Shown: positions 43,658-52,290 of the stretch, in pieces
How positions within the stretch are numbered: position 1 is the first letter of the stretch
How the letters are laid out: each line of letters begins with the position of its first letter
From: Winogradskyella ouciana
GTDB taxonomy: Bacteria > Bacteroidota > Bacteroidia > Flavobacteriales > Flavobacteriaceae
DNA length: 64,000 nt
Reading direction: 5' to 3'
Assembly: GCF_009709615.1 (NCBI RefSeq)
Contig: NZ_WJYA01000010.1
Location: 1 to 64,000, forward strand
Program-made: the position numbers and the translations under genes
The notes under the pieces: model-generated
What the model saw: the letters and a program-made list of their open reading frames with translations, nothing else
Database searches by the model: none
Told to the model about the DNA's origin: nothing

Positions 43658-45742
43658 TTATTCGCGTTTTAAAAAAATAAACTCCCCACCTTCGTGGTTA
43701 GTATTTCTTATCACACCATATTGAGGAATATTCTCCGTATTATTTAAAACCACTTCTTGTATGGTTTTAAATAAGTCGCTTGCCTTTAAGTGCACAGACT
43801 GATTTTCTTTTAGCGTTTTAAGTAGATACTTAATAAACACGCTTTCATCTGGTACAGGTTTGTCTAAACCACTTGTCATGGCATTACGTGCATTCTTTTT
43901 TAAGAGTTTCTCGACTGCTCTTGTTGAGGTTTCCGTATTTACATCTCTATTAAATTCAAATATAGAACCACTAAAACAAGCATCACTAATAAGTAGCGTG
44001 TGCTTGGTTTTTATATTAGAGATGTAGTCTTTTATATCTAGATTAGACATCCATGAACTCTTACTGTCTAGTACCGCATCAGAAGGAAGCCAGTAGCCTC
44101 TTTTAAAATCTTCATCATATACACCATGGCCAGCATAAAATATTAAGAGATGATCTTTTTCAGAACTTTTCTTAAATAATATATCCAAGGCATCGAATAT
44201 GTCTCTGCGCGTAGCATCTTTTAGAAATGTAATGTTTGATGCCTCAAAGGCATAGTTATTTATTAATACATCATTTAACTCTGTAGCGTCATCAATAGGA
44301 AACTTTAAATCGCTGATATTGTCATCGGTATAATTTTCTTCTGCTATGATGAGTGCTCTATAGGTGAACTCTGAAACTATATCTTTTTTTCTTTCTTTTG
44401 GTTTGGTGCCTCTTGTAAGTTGGTTATCATAACGAAAAGTATTTAATCCATTAAGTTGTTCGTTAAGAGCTTCAATTTGCCTGTTAAGAACTGCAATGTG
44501 GTTGTTTTTTTTCTTGTATTCCTCTAAGAGAAATAAAATTTTTAAAGAATCTGACATTTTATCAAAATGCTCGGGTAGTTCTTCTCCTTCAATGTTTTCG
44601 TCATTATACCAATCGAATAAGTATCGAGCAGAATTTAGATTCGCTAATGATTTACCTCTTTGTGCACTTTCAAATATTAAATCGTATTCTTTGGCTTCTT
44701 CTATATTACCCAATGATTTATGTATTTCAGATATTTCAATAAGTTTATTGTTGTACTGTAAACTGAATATTCCAAAGTATTCTTTAATTGTAGATAGATC
44801 TAATAGTGCTGATTGCAGTTCTGGAGAATAACTTAACTCGTACTTATCTATTGTTGTGTTATAAGGTAATTCGCCTTTTTCATCTACTATGTTATACTCA
44901 AATTCATAAGTAAACATTTCCGTATAAAAATCTTTAATATATTCTAAAGATGCATTATCATCTGAACCTCTACTTTTTAGAGTCTCAATTCCTATCATTG
45001 GATTTAAATTTAGAGGTATTGGAGATGCAAAGCCTTTTAATGTCAATGTTTCAAAAGGAGGCGCAAATTGAAAATAACAGCTACTAAAAATTACGGTTTT
45101 ATGAGGTGGTATTTTTCTTTCTGAGCCTATGAGTGCACAATTAACGTTTGGTATAAATCCAGATAATTCCCCTCTGCTATTAATTTCTATAACACTAAAG
45201 TAAATAGGATTATCAGAGAGATTGGTTACCTCTAAAATTGCCGCAGAATCAATAGTATTAAAATTTAGAATACCATTGGTTTTAGGGTGATTATCTACAG
45301 AAATTGTCTCTAATTCTTCATTAGTATTATAAACAACAGGTAGAAGTCTAAAGCTGAACTTATAGGCTTCATTTTTAAGGTTCAAATTTTTAATTTGGAA
45401 ACCATAAGCATATTGATAAATTTTATCTTCTAAAAGGTCAATCGTTTTACTCGGTTTAGAATTATCTATTTTATAAGTGATTCTATTGTCAGGTAATTGA
45501 GTTATCGTATAATTCTCGTCATTATAACTCAACGAAATATGACTTTTAGATTTGTCTTTCTCAATCCACCCAATTTGTTTTTGCTTTATAAAAGATGAGA
45601 TATTTGTGCGTAGGTCAGGATTATTAAAAGTGTCATCGAAATGTACTTTTAAACCCATAGAATTGTACGAGGGTGCGGGCATTTCTTGTGCCTGCACACT
45701 CATAATAATAGAAAAGAAAATAAGAATAAATGCTCTTTTCAT
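43658..45742 (-). CDS. exported DUF4384-like/caspase protein
   Basis: A 694-residue protein with signal peptide (ends SVQAQ). Residues 100-250 are a DUF4384-like sandwich (NPIYFSVIEINSRGELSGFIP) homologous to the C-terminal part of the neighbouring caspase. A helical region follows (about 300-440, TPR-like around HKSLGNIEEAKEYDLIF). The caspase domain at 455-694 has His539 in FYAGHGVYDED and Cys589 in LISDACFSGS. The motif TRGTKPK (R444-G445) is directly before it; a second Arg-Gly (KSR258-GSD) ends the sandwich domain. It likely works as a zymogen whose sandwich and helical parts sense or hold substrate. Confidence 0.9.
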   Translation of the reverse strand: MKRAFILIFFSIIMSVQAQEMPAPSYNSMGLKVHFDDTFNNPDLRTNISSFIKQKQIGWIEKDKSKSHISLSYNDENYTITQLPDNRITYKIDNSKPSKTIDLLEDKIYQYAYGFQIKNLNLKNEAYKFSFRLLPVVYNTNEELETISVDNHPKTNGILNFNTIDSAAILEVTNLSDNPIYFSVIEINSRGELSGFIPNVNCALIGSERKIPPHKTVIFSSCYFQFAPPFETLTLKGFASPIPLNLNPMIGIETLKSRGSDDNASLEYIKDFYTEMFTYEFEYNIVDEKGELPYNTTIDKYELSYSPELQSALLDLSTIKEYFGIFSLQYNNKLIEISEIHKSLGNIEEAKEYDLIFESAQRGKSLANLNSARYLFDWYNDENIEGEELPEHFDKMSDSLKILFLLEEYKKKNNHIAVLNRQIEALNEQLNGLNTFRYDNQLTRGTKPKERKKDIVSEFTYRALIIAEENYTDDNISDLKFPIDDATELNDVLINNYAFEASNITFLKDATRRDIFDALDILFKKSSEKDHLLIFYAGHGVYDEDFKRGYWLPSDAVLDSKSSWMSNLDIKDYISNIKTKHTLLISDACFSGSIFEFNRDVNTETSTRAVEKLLKKNARNAMTSGLDKPVPDESVFIKYLLKTLKENQSVHLKASDLFKTIQEVVLNNTENIPQYGVIRNTNHEGGEFIFLKRE

Positions 45743-45752
45743 ATATTCAGTT

Positions 45753-47762
45753 TTACTCCTTACTTTTCACAATCTCATACACAAACTCAGTACTATAGCC
45801 ATCGATTTTACCTTTTAGCCTGGCTCCTTTATTACCTCCACTTCCGCGAGTTTGAGTAAAAGTTTCTCCAACAAAATCTTCTAAAGGATTATTACCGCCT
45901 GGACCACGAGTTGTAACTGGTCCTCTGGTTTTTACAGTGGGTCTAAAATTTATAGGCTTTGGAGTAGCAAAACCTTTTAAAATGAGGGTTTCGTATGGGT
46001 CTCCAAATTCGTATGGACAATCTTCAAATACCATTGTCTTTCCCGGTGCTAAAAGACGCTCATTATCATTAATTTGATAAACATCATTTGGCATAAATGG
46101 AGCGATTTCGCCTTTAGAGTTAATCTCAATAATACTAAAATATAGTGGTTTTTCACTTTTATTGGTCACCTCTAAAAATACAATATCATTGTTTGTATTT
46201 ACTTTAAACTTTCCTGCTTCATCGGTAAAAGCATCTTCTTCTATAAATTCTACGGTATCCGTATCTTCATCATATTTTCCAGGTAGTAAACGGAATTCAA
46301 ACTCATAATCGTAATTCTTTAAACTTAAATTTTTAAGGTAAGACCCTTGGGCATAATTAAATAGAGTATTGGTGATATCCTCAAAATTATAGTCACCATC
46401 TATTTTCGTTTGCCTGTATATAGCTTCATCACTATTTAAAGCGGTTTCTTGGCCACGTACTGTAAGAACAGAAAGTGTGTCTTTAGATTCTGCAATGATG
46501 AGATTGGCATCTAAGCTGTCCTTAACAATTGCTCCTACTTTCTTTTCATTTAAGAAGCTCTCCAGTGCCTTTTTTACGGATTTGGATTTTACGGACTTAT
46601 CGATGTACAGATTCATTTTAATGTCTCCATAAGTTAACTCATCAATAAACACCCAATATTCTTTTGCATTCTTTGTATTTAGAGGCGAGTCAAGTCTAAT
46701 GATGGCCTCATTAAAAAAAGCGTTTGTTATTTTTCCCTGAGCAATCACTTTATTGTCATCAACTTTTGTAGTTCCTGCTGGTAAAATTTTAACAGTAGTT
46801 TCATTAAACAAGCCTTGTAATTTGCCTGCATTAATTTTAATGATATCTTCTCTAGATACTTTTGAAACTTCAAAGTAAGGCTGTTGTTTAACATACTCGC
46901 CACCAAATAATTTATAATCTACATCACCTTCAATCGTTGGTGATTGGTTTGGTGCTATCACATTCATATTTGCGGCAATGGAAGAAAATAACTTTCTGTA
47001 CGTCACATCAGAGCCTAATTCGCTCATGGCTTTATTAAACGCAAAACTTAAAGAGCCATAACCCTCATATTCGTAATTAAGCTCGTCTGCTGAGGCACCA
47101 GAAAGCATAACAAAAGGTGATGCGTTGGGACCAGCCTTAGTAGGTTTTAAAAGTCCTTTATCTTTTTTATTACGATTAGGATCTGGTGTCCAGCCTGGTG
47201 GTGCAAACGTGGCTTCTCCACCTCGTGCTTTTCCTCCTCTTGTTGCAGAACCTGAGTGGCAGCTATCTAGTAAGATTAGTAACTGACCGCTTTTGCCTAA
47301 TGCATTTCTAAAATTGGCAATGATATTACCTATTTCGTCATCTCTAATATGGTTTTGGCCATCGTATACATTTGGTACATACTTTACCAAGGCATCATAG
47401 GGTACTATAGATTCGTCTTTGTCATCAATTTCTTCACCATTATCATCAAATATCTGTTGACCATGGCCTGAATAATGAATCACTACAATATCTCCAGGTT
47501 TTATTTTAGATTGTAAATCCTCAATTGCTTTTAAAATTCCAGTTCTAGTCGCTTGCTCATTTTTTAAAACCAAAATGTTACTTTCAGTGAAGTTCTGGTC
47601 TAAAAGCGTGTTCTTAATTAACTGTACATCGTTAACTGAACTAATAGAGGACCATCCTGTTTTAGCAGGGTAATCACCAACAGCGATGATAAGTCCATAC
47701 TTTTCTGCCATAGCATTTAAGCTAAATGCTAGCATTAGTGTAAGTAGTATTACTTTTCTCAT
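45753..47762 (-). CDS. exported type I metacaspase-like protein with DUF4384 tail
   Basis: A 669-residue protein with signal peptide (ends NAMAE). The peptidase C14 domain is at the N-terminus: His100 in IHYSGHGQQIFDDNGEE and Cys168 in LLDSCHSGSATRGG. The p20-p10 linker carries TRGGKARGG (R175-G176) only seven residues past the cysteine. Residues 280-420 are beta-rich, and 440-610 form a DUF4384-like domain (KPLYFSIIEINSKGEIAPF). The last 60 residues hold three more Arg-Gly sites (KTRGPVTTRGPGG, QTRGSGG). The neighbour at 43.7-45.7 kb has the same two modules in the reverse order. Confidence 0.93.
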   Translation of the reverse strand: MRKVILLTLMLAFSLNAMAEKYGLIIAVGDYPAKTGWSSISSVNDVQLIKNTLLDQNFTESNILVLKNEQATRTGILKAIEDLQSKIKPGDIVVIHYSGHGQQIFDDNGEEIDDKDESIVPYDALVKYVPNVYDGQNHIRDDEIGNIIANFRNALGKSGQLLILLDSCHSGSATRGGKARGGEATFAPPGWTPDPNRNKKDKGLLKPTKAGPNASPFVMLSGASADELNYEYEGYGSLSFAFNKAMSELGSDVTYRKLFSSIAANMNVIAPNQSPTIEGDVDYKLFGGEYVKQQPYFEVSKVSREDIIKINAGKLQGLFNETTVKILPAGTTKVDDNKVIAQGKITNAFFNEAIIRLDSPLNTKNAKEYWVFIDELTYGDIKMNLYIDKSVKSKSVKKALESFLNEKKVGAIVKDSLDANLIIAESKDTLSVLTVRGQETALNSDEAIYRQTKIDGDYNFEDITNTLFNYAQGSYLKNLSLKNYDYEFEFRLLPGKYDEDTDTVEFIEEDAFTDEAGKFKVNTNNDIVFLEVTNKSEKPLYFSIIEINSKGEIAPFMPNDVYQINDNERLLAPGKTMVFEDCPYEFGDPYETLILKGFATPKPINFRPTVKTRGPVTTRGPGGNNPLEDFVGETFTQTRGSGGNKGARLKGKIDGYSTEFVYEIVKSKE

Positions 47763-47780
47763 TTTGTAAGTTTTAAAAAA

Positions 47781-49223
47781 TTAGTTTAAGTCAAATAAGC
47801 TAAAGGAGATACCAAAATAGTATCCAAAATCATACACGTTTCTTGTAAAATCTGTAACGTTATCGAAGTTTGTTGTATCTCCAACGGATAAACCATTAGT
47901 CAATTGTTTTACAGGTCCGTAGGCTAAACCACCTGAAAGAGATAAACGACTCTTGCTACCAAAAAACATCGACGGACCAAAAAGGAAGTTAACACCTTCT
48001 ATAGTTTCATTTGATGAAATAGGAATGGATAAACCAAAGCTTCCGCCGAGATTAAAATTCTCACCCATAAATGGATAAAAATTAATCATAGTACTAAGGT
48101 TGGGTACAAAGAAGTCATTCTTGTCTGCACCAATAACACCATTATCTAGATAGTATTTGTTAGAACTAGAACCAAAGTTATTAAGCGTCATAGCAACACT
48201 GGTATTAATTTTAAAACCACCTTTAGATAGTAATTTTATATTTCTCTTCTTTAGTGTTGTTTGTGTATTATCACTATCCATGCTGTTAGAGAACTCACTC
48301 TGTACAAATTTTAGCTCAATATTTACTTTATCTGCTGATAATTCATAATCATAGGTTTGCTCAAAGTTAGAAGCTTCGAGTGTTGTGTAAAGTGAGCGCA
48401 ATACTTCTAAATTCTGTAAACTTTGTTCTGTAGATCTATTTAAATTAGTCATTAAACGCTGTAAGTCTGAGAGTGCAATATTTCGTGATACTAATTCACC
48501 TCTAGATATTGATATGTCTTCATTTTCAATAGAAGCTTCAATGTCGTTAGAAATAGCGTTTAGGTTACCTTCTAATTGAGAGCGACTATCTTTAATAGAT
48601 TTCTCGACCTTTGCCAGATATACATAAAAATTATCTTTTGCACTTGGTAAACGCACATCTATTTCTTTATCAGCAGTTTCTAATAAATTTTTAAGAATGG
48701 TCTCTTTGTCTAAGTTAGGATTTAGAAGATTAGATACCAATGTTGTCTTTAATGCCGAAACATTTGTTATGGTGTTATTTAAATCCTCAAAATCACTATC
48801 TACTGCAGCTCTTGTTTTGCCTCTACTAGCGCTGTCTTTAGTAGTTTCGAAAGCGTCGGTATCAGGCAGATTAGATGTGTGTAAATTTATATCATCGTCT
48901 GTAAATTTTTTAATACCACCTAAAAGCGAGCTAAAATTGAACCCTTGTCCAGATTCAAACAATTCTTCTTCTTTTACATCAGTTTGTACCTGTATTGCAA
49001 AAGGGTTTACATTTCGTAATTTAAGCTCAACTAGGCTATTACGTTTTATTTTAGAATTTTCTAGAGTATCAGTGACTTTACCATTTTTATTTAGCTTTAG
49101 ATATTTAACTTCTTCAGTTTGATAGTCATAAGTCACTCTGTATCGTTCTTGTGCAATAGCATTTCCTGATAAAAAGACTGTAAATACGATTGCATATATG
49201 GGTTTAATGTAATTTGTTTTCAT
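47781..49223 (-). CDS. outer-membrane protein with coiled coil and beta-barrel
   Basis: A 480-residue protein with signal peptide (ends GNAIAQ). An N-terminal beta-domain (about 25-95) and a linker with SASRGKTRA (R134-G135) precede a helical coiled-coil region at about 145-290 (VEKSIKDSRSQLEGNLNAISND). The last 170 residues alternate strands (LNLGGSFGLSIPISSN, SLSGGLAYGPV) and end YFGISFSLFDLN, as expected of an outer-membrane barrel. It may anchor the protease set or form the exit route. Its precise family is unknown to me. Confidence 0.78.
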   Translation of the reverse strand: MKTNYIKPIYAIVFTVFLSGNAIAQERYRVTYDYQTEEVKYLKLNKNGKVTDTLENSKIKRNSLVELKLRNVNPFAIQVQTDVKEEELFESGQGFNFSSLLGGIKKFTDDDINLHTSNLPDTDAFETTKDSASRGKTRAAVDSDFEDLNNTITNVSALKTTLVSNLLNPNLDKETILKNLLETADKEIDVRLPSAKDNFYVYLAKVEKSIKDSRSQLEGNLNAISNDIEASIENEDISISRGELVSRNIALSDLQRLMTNLNRSTEQSLQNLEVLRSLYTTLEASNFEQTYDYELSADKVNIELKFVQSEFSNSMDSDNTQTTLKKRNIKLLSKGGFKINTSVAMTLNNFGSSSNKYYLDNGVIGADKNDFFVPNLSTMINFYPFMGENFNLGGSFGLSIPISSNETIEGVNFLFGPSMFFGSKSRLSLSGGLAYGPVKQLTNGLSVGDTTNFDNVTDFTRNVYDFGYYFGISFSLFDLN

Positions 49224-49242
49224 AATATCAATTTTAAATTTC

Positions 49243-50685
49243 TTACTGTTTTATTTTCCAATAAATATTGTTTTTAAGTTTTGTTGTAAGCAAGTGCTTT
49301 CGATTTAGAGCACGTTGCCCAGATTGAATAATATCAAATATGTCTGAAATGATGGAATTGGTATCAGCAAAATAAGAATGACTTAAAAAACTTGTATCTA
49401 TTCCGGTAGCATCAATAGTTTCAATACCATCTATAATTACCATTTTATCACCGGCATCACCAGCTCTATCATTTCCATGAAGCAACTTTGAAGCCTTAAG
49501 AGCTAAATCATCTGACGAGACATAAAGTGTTATTGGTTTTTTTGTTTTTGAGATCATTTGTGGGGCAATGTCATTTTTAAAGACGTCAGCATCGATATCT
49601 GGTGCTGCTAATATGATTTCTTTTATTCTTGAACGCAACTCAGGTTGATTTTCCATAACTTCAATCAATGCTTGGGTTAAACCTCTATTGCCCATGCTAT
49701 GAGCTACCAAATAAATTTCTTCAGCTTTTGATTTTGAAAGGTAATCTTCTAAAAATCGTTTAATATTTTTTTGGGACCACTCAATATTTTTTTCATCCAT
49801 GCCATATCTTAATGTTGATGCCTTTGAAGGCCAACTATAAAAAACGGCTTTACCATCAAATTTTAAATCATAGGATATTTGAGCTGTTCGCTTTGCGGCT
49901 TCACTAAAAGATGTATTGTATCCATGGACAAATAAAAAAGTACTTTTCTTATCAGACTTCTGTATATCATCAGCTAACCTACTAAAGAAATTTTCTTTGT
50001 TTAACAGGGTTATTTCATGCAGCATGACATGCTTTGATGGATTTTCTGAAAATTCAAACTTCCATATAGATGGGCTCTCTATTTCTCCAACTCTATGATC
50101 GTGAGGTATGCTGACTTCAACTATTCCGTACTTTAATATCGATCGTTTTGTGCCAAAAGCATCATTTAAATTATCTGAGTTAGTATAATTTCTATCCGTA
50201 CCAAAATAAACCGGAAGTTTAACAAAGTCGGGCGTATTACTGCCTCTATCTTTAGTTTCTGAATCTAAATTGATTAAGCAGATTATAAAACTTTGTTCAA
50301 CCTGTATATCATTTACTCTATAATTGAGTCTAATTTTTAAATTGCTTTGTTTTTTAAAACTGTCATTGACAAGTAGCCAAAATTTAAAATCAAATTGATT
50401 AAAACTATTTAAACTCTCAAAAGTTCTACTTTTGTAATGAGATTCAACCTGAATATTTAGGCTATCTAAGTTAATTACGGAATCCTTTTTAGCTAACTTA
50501 AATTTTGAATAATCACTTTTGTTAGTGAGGCAAGAATCGTTTTGAGCTATGTTATAATCTAATAACTCAACAAAGTCATTGTTTTGACCATAAACACAAG
50601 ATGTGATTATGAATAAGCTAAGTAATTTGAAGCTTATGCAGAATTTTTTCTGCGATTCATTAAATGTAATTACGTTGAGAAACAT
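49243..50685 (-). CDS. exported alpha/beta hydrolase (DUF900 type)
   Basis: A 480-residue protein with an extended N-terminus and hydrophobic signal (SLFIITSCVYGQ; possible lipobox). The hydrolase domain is at about 150-440. It shows PVYFGTDRNYT, FLFVHGYNTSFSEAAKRTAQ (oxyanion region), the nucleophile Ser in YLVAHSMGNRGL, and late Asp/His in DDLALKASKLLHG and LSHSYFAD. DUF900 members are serine esterase or lipase-like. An Arg-Gly site (DR147-GSN) marks the junction between N-terminal and hydrolase domains. It could be an effector that is released by cleavage and attacks lipid; this is inference. Confidence 0.85.
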   Translation of the reverse strand: MFLNVITFNESQKKFCISFKLLSLFIITSCVYGQNNDFVELLDYNIAQNDSCLTNKSDYSKFKLAKKDSVINLDSLNIQVESHYKSRTFESLNSFNQFDFKFWLLVNDSFKKQSNLKIRLNYRVNDIQVEQSFIICLINLDSETKDRGSNTPDFVKLPVYFGTDRNYTNSDNLNDAFGTKRSILKYGIVEVSIPHDHRVGEIESPSIWKFEFSENPSKHVMLHEITLLNKENFFSRLADDIQKSDKKSTFLFVHGYNTSFSEAAKRTAQISYDLKFDGKAVFYSWPSKASTLRYGMDEKNIEWSQKNIKRFLEDYLSKSKAEEIYLVAHSMGNRGLTQALIEVMENQPELRSRIKEIILAAPDIDADVFKNDIAPQMISKTKKPITLYVSSDDLALKASKLLHGNDRAGDAGDKMVIIDGIETIDATGIDTSFLSHSYFADTNSIISDIFDIIQSGQRALNRKHLLTTKLKNNIYWKIKQ

Positions 50686-50726
50686 TAATAGCTAATTTTA
50701 TGTTTAAGTGGTAAAAAGTAATGATT

Positions 50727-52253
50727 TTACAATCTACCTTTTCTAGCTTTCTTCAAATATTTTGCCAAAGATTTATGACCAGCTTTTCTAGCGACCTTTT
50801 CTGGTCGTCTTTTTTTCTTGTTTTTAGCTTTTGCACTTACCCCTTTCTCAACCAAAATTTTTGCTAAGGATAGGTTTCCACTTTGCGCTACTAAATGCAG
50901 CAGGTTATCATTGTTAGATGTTGTTACACTTATATCTGCACCATTAACCATAAGTGTTTGTGCTATGTCTAAGTTTCCTCTTGTAACAGCAACTTGAAGT
51001 GCAGTGTATTTAGAATCCATACCAGCATCAGCTAAAATATCGTAGTCTAACAAGACGTCTAGCGCATCTAGATTATTGTTTTTTAATACAAGGTCAATTA
51101 ATTCTCTTGCATAGCTATCAGAAATATTTTCTGAAGTATAATTGAGGATACTCTCTAGAGCATAATTATTATTGTATTCTATTGCTAGATTTTCAAACCT
51201 GCCACGTTGTTGAGTATATTTATAGTCAAAAATCCAACAGTAAATTCCCCAAGAATCAAATCGTTCTTTTAAATTATTAACGATAGCATATTCAATATTG
51301 GAGTAAATTGCCATAAGCAAAGCACTAGGCGGTACAGCTGTTATTTTATGCGCTTGGCAACCCGCTGTATATTTTACTTTATCCCATTGCACCGTTTTAA
51401 CGCAGTCGCAATAAGGGTCGTATTTGTAATCTCCTGTATATCTGCCACCACTATATTCTACGGCACCTCTTACAAGTATGCCTTCAATGAAACCATTTTG
51501 ATCAAAAACTGGTCCGCCAGAGTTTCCGGGAAAAGAATCAATATCACTTTTAAACCAATTATTTGGGGAATTATCTACAACTATAGCATTAGTAGAGAAC
51601 TTAAGAGGAAGTCCGGTAGGACATCCTATAGTGTTTATGGCACCTTCTTCTAATACTTTGCCGCTTGTCCTAAAACGATAAGGATTTCTACTAGATTTTC
51701 TATCTAGTTTTAGTATTGCATAATCGTCATCAGTTATATCATCTAATTTTGATGTGATGATACTTTCAACCTCAAAAATATTTTCTTTTTTAAATTTAAG
51801 TTTATTACCGTCTATAAAATCAGATTCGCTTGTGTAGTCAAAAACCCAGACAAATTGGTCAGCTTCCTCCATTGAATTAATGCAATGGCCTGCGGTTACC
51901 AAAATATCTGGCGCGATCAAAAAGCCTGTGCAAGATCCAACTGTTGGTTGATCTAAAAATTTTACGCTTGGATCAAATTTATTAGTGCCAAATTTCATGG
52001 CTAGTAAATCCCTAAGGGACCAAGAATAGAATTCATCATTGTATATACTTTGTTTAGAAATCATAACAGCTGTAGCTCTAGCAAAATCTTTAAAACCTTC
52101 AGCGTCTTTAATTTCTTTACGGTCATCTTCACCAAAGACACCTCTTGGCACGTCTGAGCCAGGTTTACCAAATGGATATTCAATAATTTTTTCTTGTGCA
52201 TTTAGTGATAAGAAACAAATCACTATAAATAGGGTAGGGAAAATATTTTTCAT
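50727..52253 (-). CDS. exported trypsin-like serine protease with ankyrin repeats
   Basis: A 508-residue protein with signal peptide (ends SLNAQ). A short propeptide ends VPR37-GVFGEDDRK, which lines up with the mature start of V8-type (S1B) proteases. The catalytic triad is His123 (VTAGHCIN), Asp177 (DDYAILKLD) and Ser245 (FPGNSGGPVFD). Residues 370-490 hold three or four ankyrin repeats (ALQVAVTRGNLDIAQTLMVNGAD, LLHLVAQSGNLSLAKILVEKG in separate blocks), and the last 35 residues are very basic. It is first in the minus train. Trypsin-type proteases with Arg specificity would suit the Arg-Gly sites of the cluster. Confidence 0.92.
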   Translation of the reverse strand: MKNIFPTLFIVICFLSLNAQEKIIEYPFGKPGSDVPRGVFGEDDRKEIKDAEGFKDFARATAVMISKQSIYNDEFYSWSLRDLLAMKFGTNKFDPSVKFLDQPTVGSCTGFLIAPDILVTAGHCINSMEEADQFVWVFDYTSESDFIDGNKLKFKKENIFEVESIITSKLDDITDDDYAILKLDRKSSRNPYRFRTSGKVLEEGAINTIGCPTGLPLKFSTNAIVVDNSPNNWFKSDIDSFPGNSGGPVFDQNGFIEGILVRGAVEYSGGRYTGDYKYDPYCDCVKTVQWDKVKYTAGCQAHKITAVPPSALLMAIYSNIEYAIVNNLKERFDSWGIYCWIFDYKYTQQRGRFENLAIEYNNNYALESILNYTSENISDSYARELIDLVLKNNNLDALDVLLDYDILADAGMDSKYTALQVAVTRGNLDIAQTLMVNGADISVTTSNNDNLLHLVAQSGNLSLAKILVEKGVSAKAKNKKKRRPEKVARKAGHKSLAKYLKKARKGRL

Positions 52254-52290
52254 AAGACTTTAGTTAATAGCTTGTTAAAGTTATTGATTT

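Noticed and set aside
41910..47762. Gingipain-like (C25) proteases secreted by T9SS
   Set aside because: The catalytic motifs are of C14/metacaspase type and none of the caspase or CHAT proteins ends in a T9SS sorting domain.
25609..52253. Gasdermin-type defence operon
   Set aside because: Bacterial gasdermins are small (about 250-280 residues) cytoplasmic proteins next to one protease gene. None of the small proteins here has the palmitoylated N-terminal Cys or fold pattern, and most are exported.
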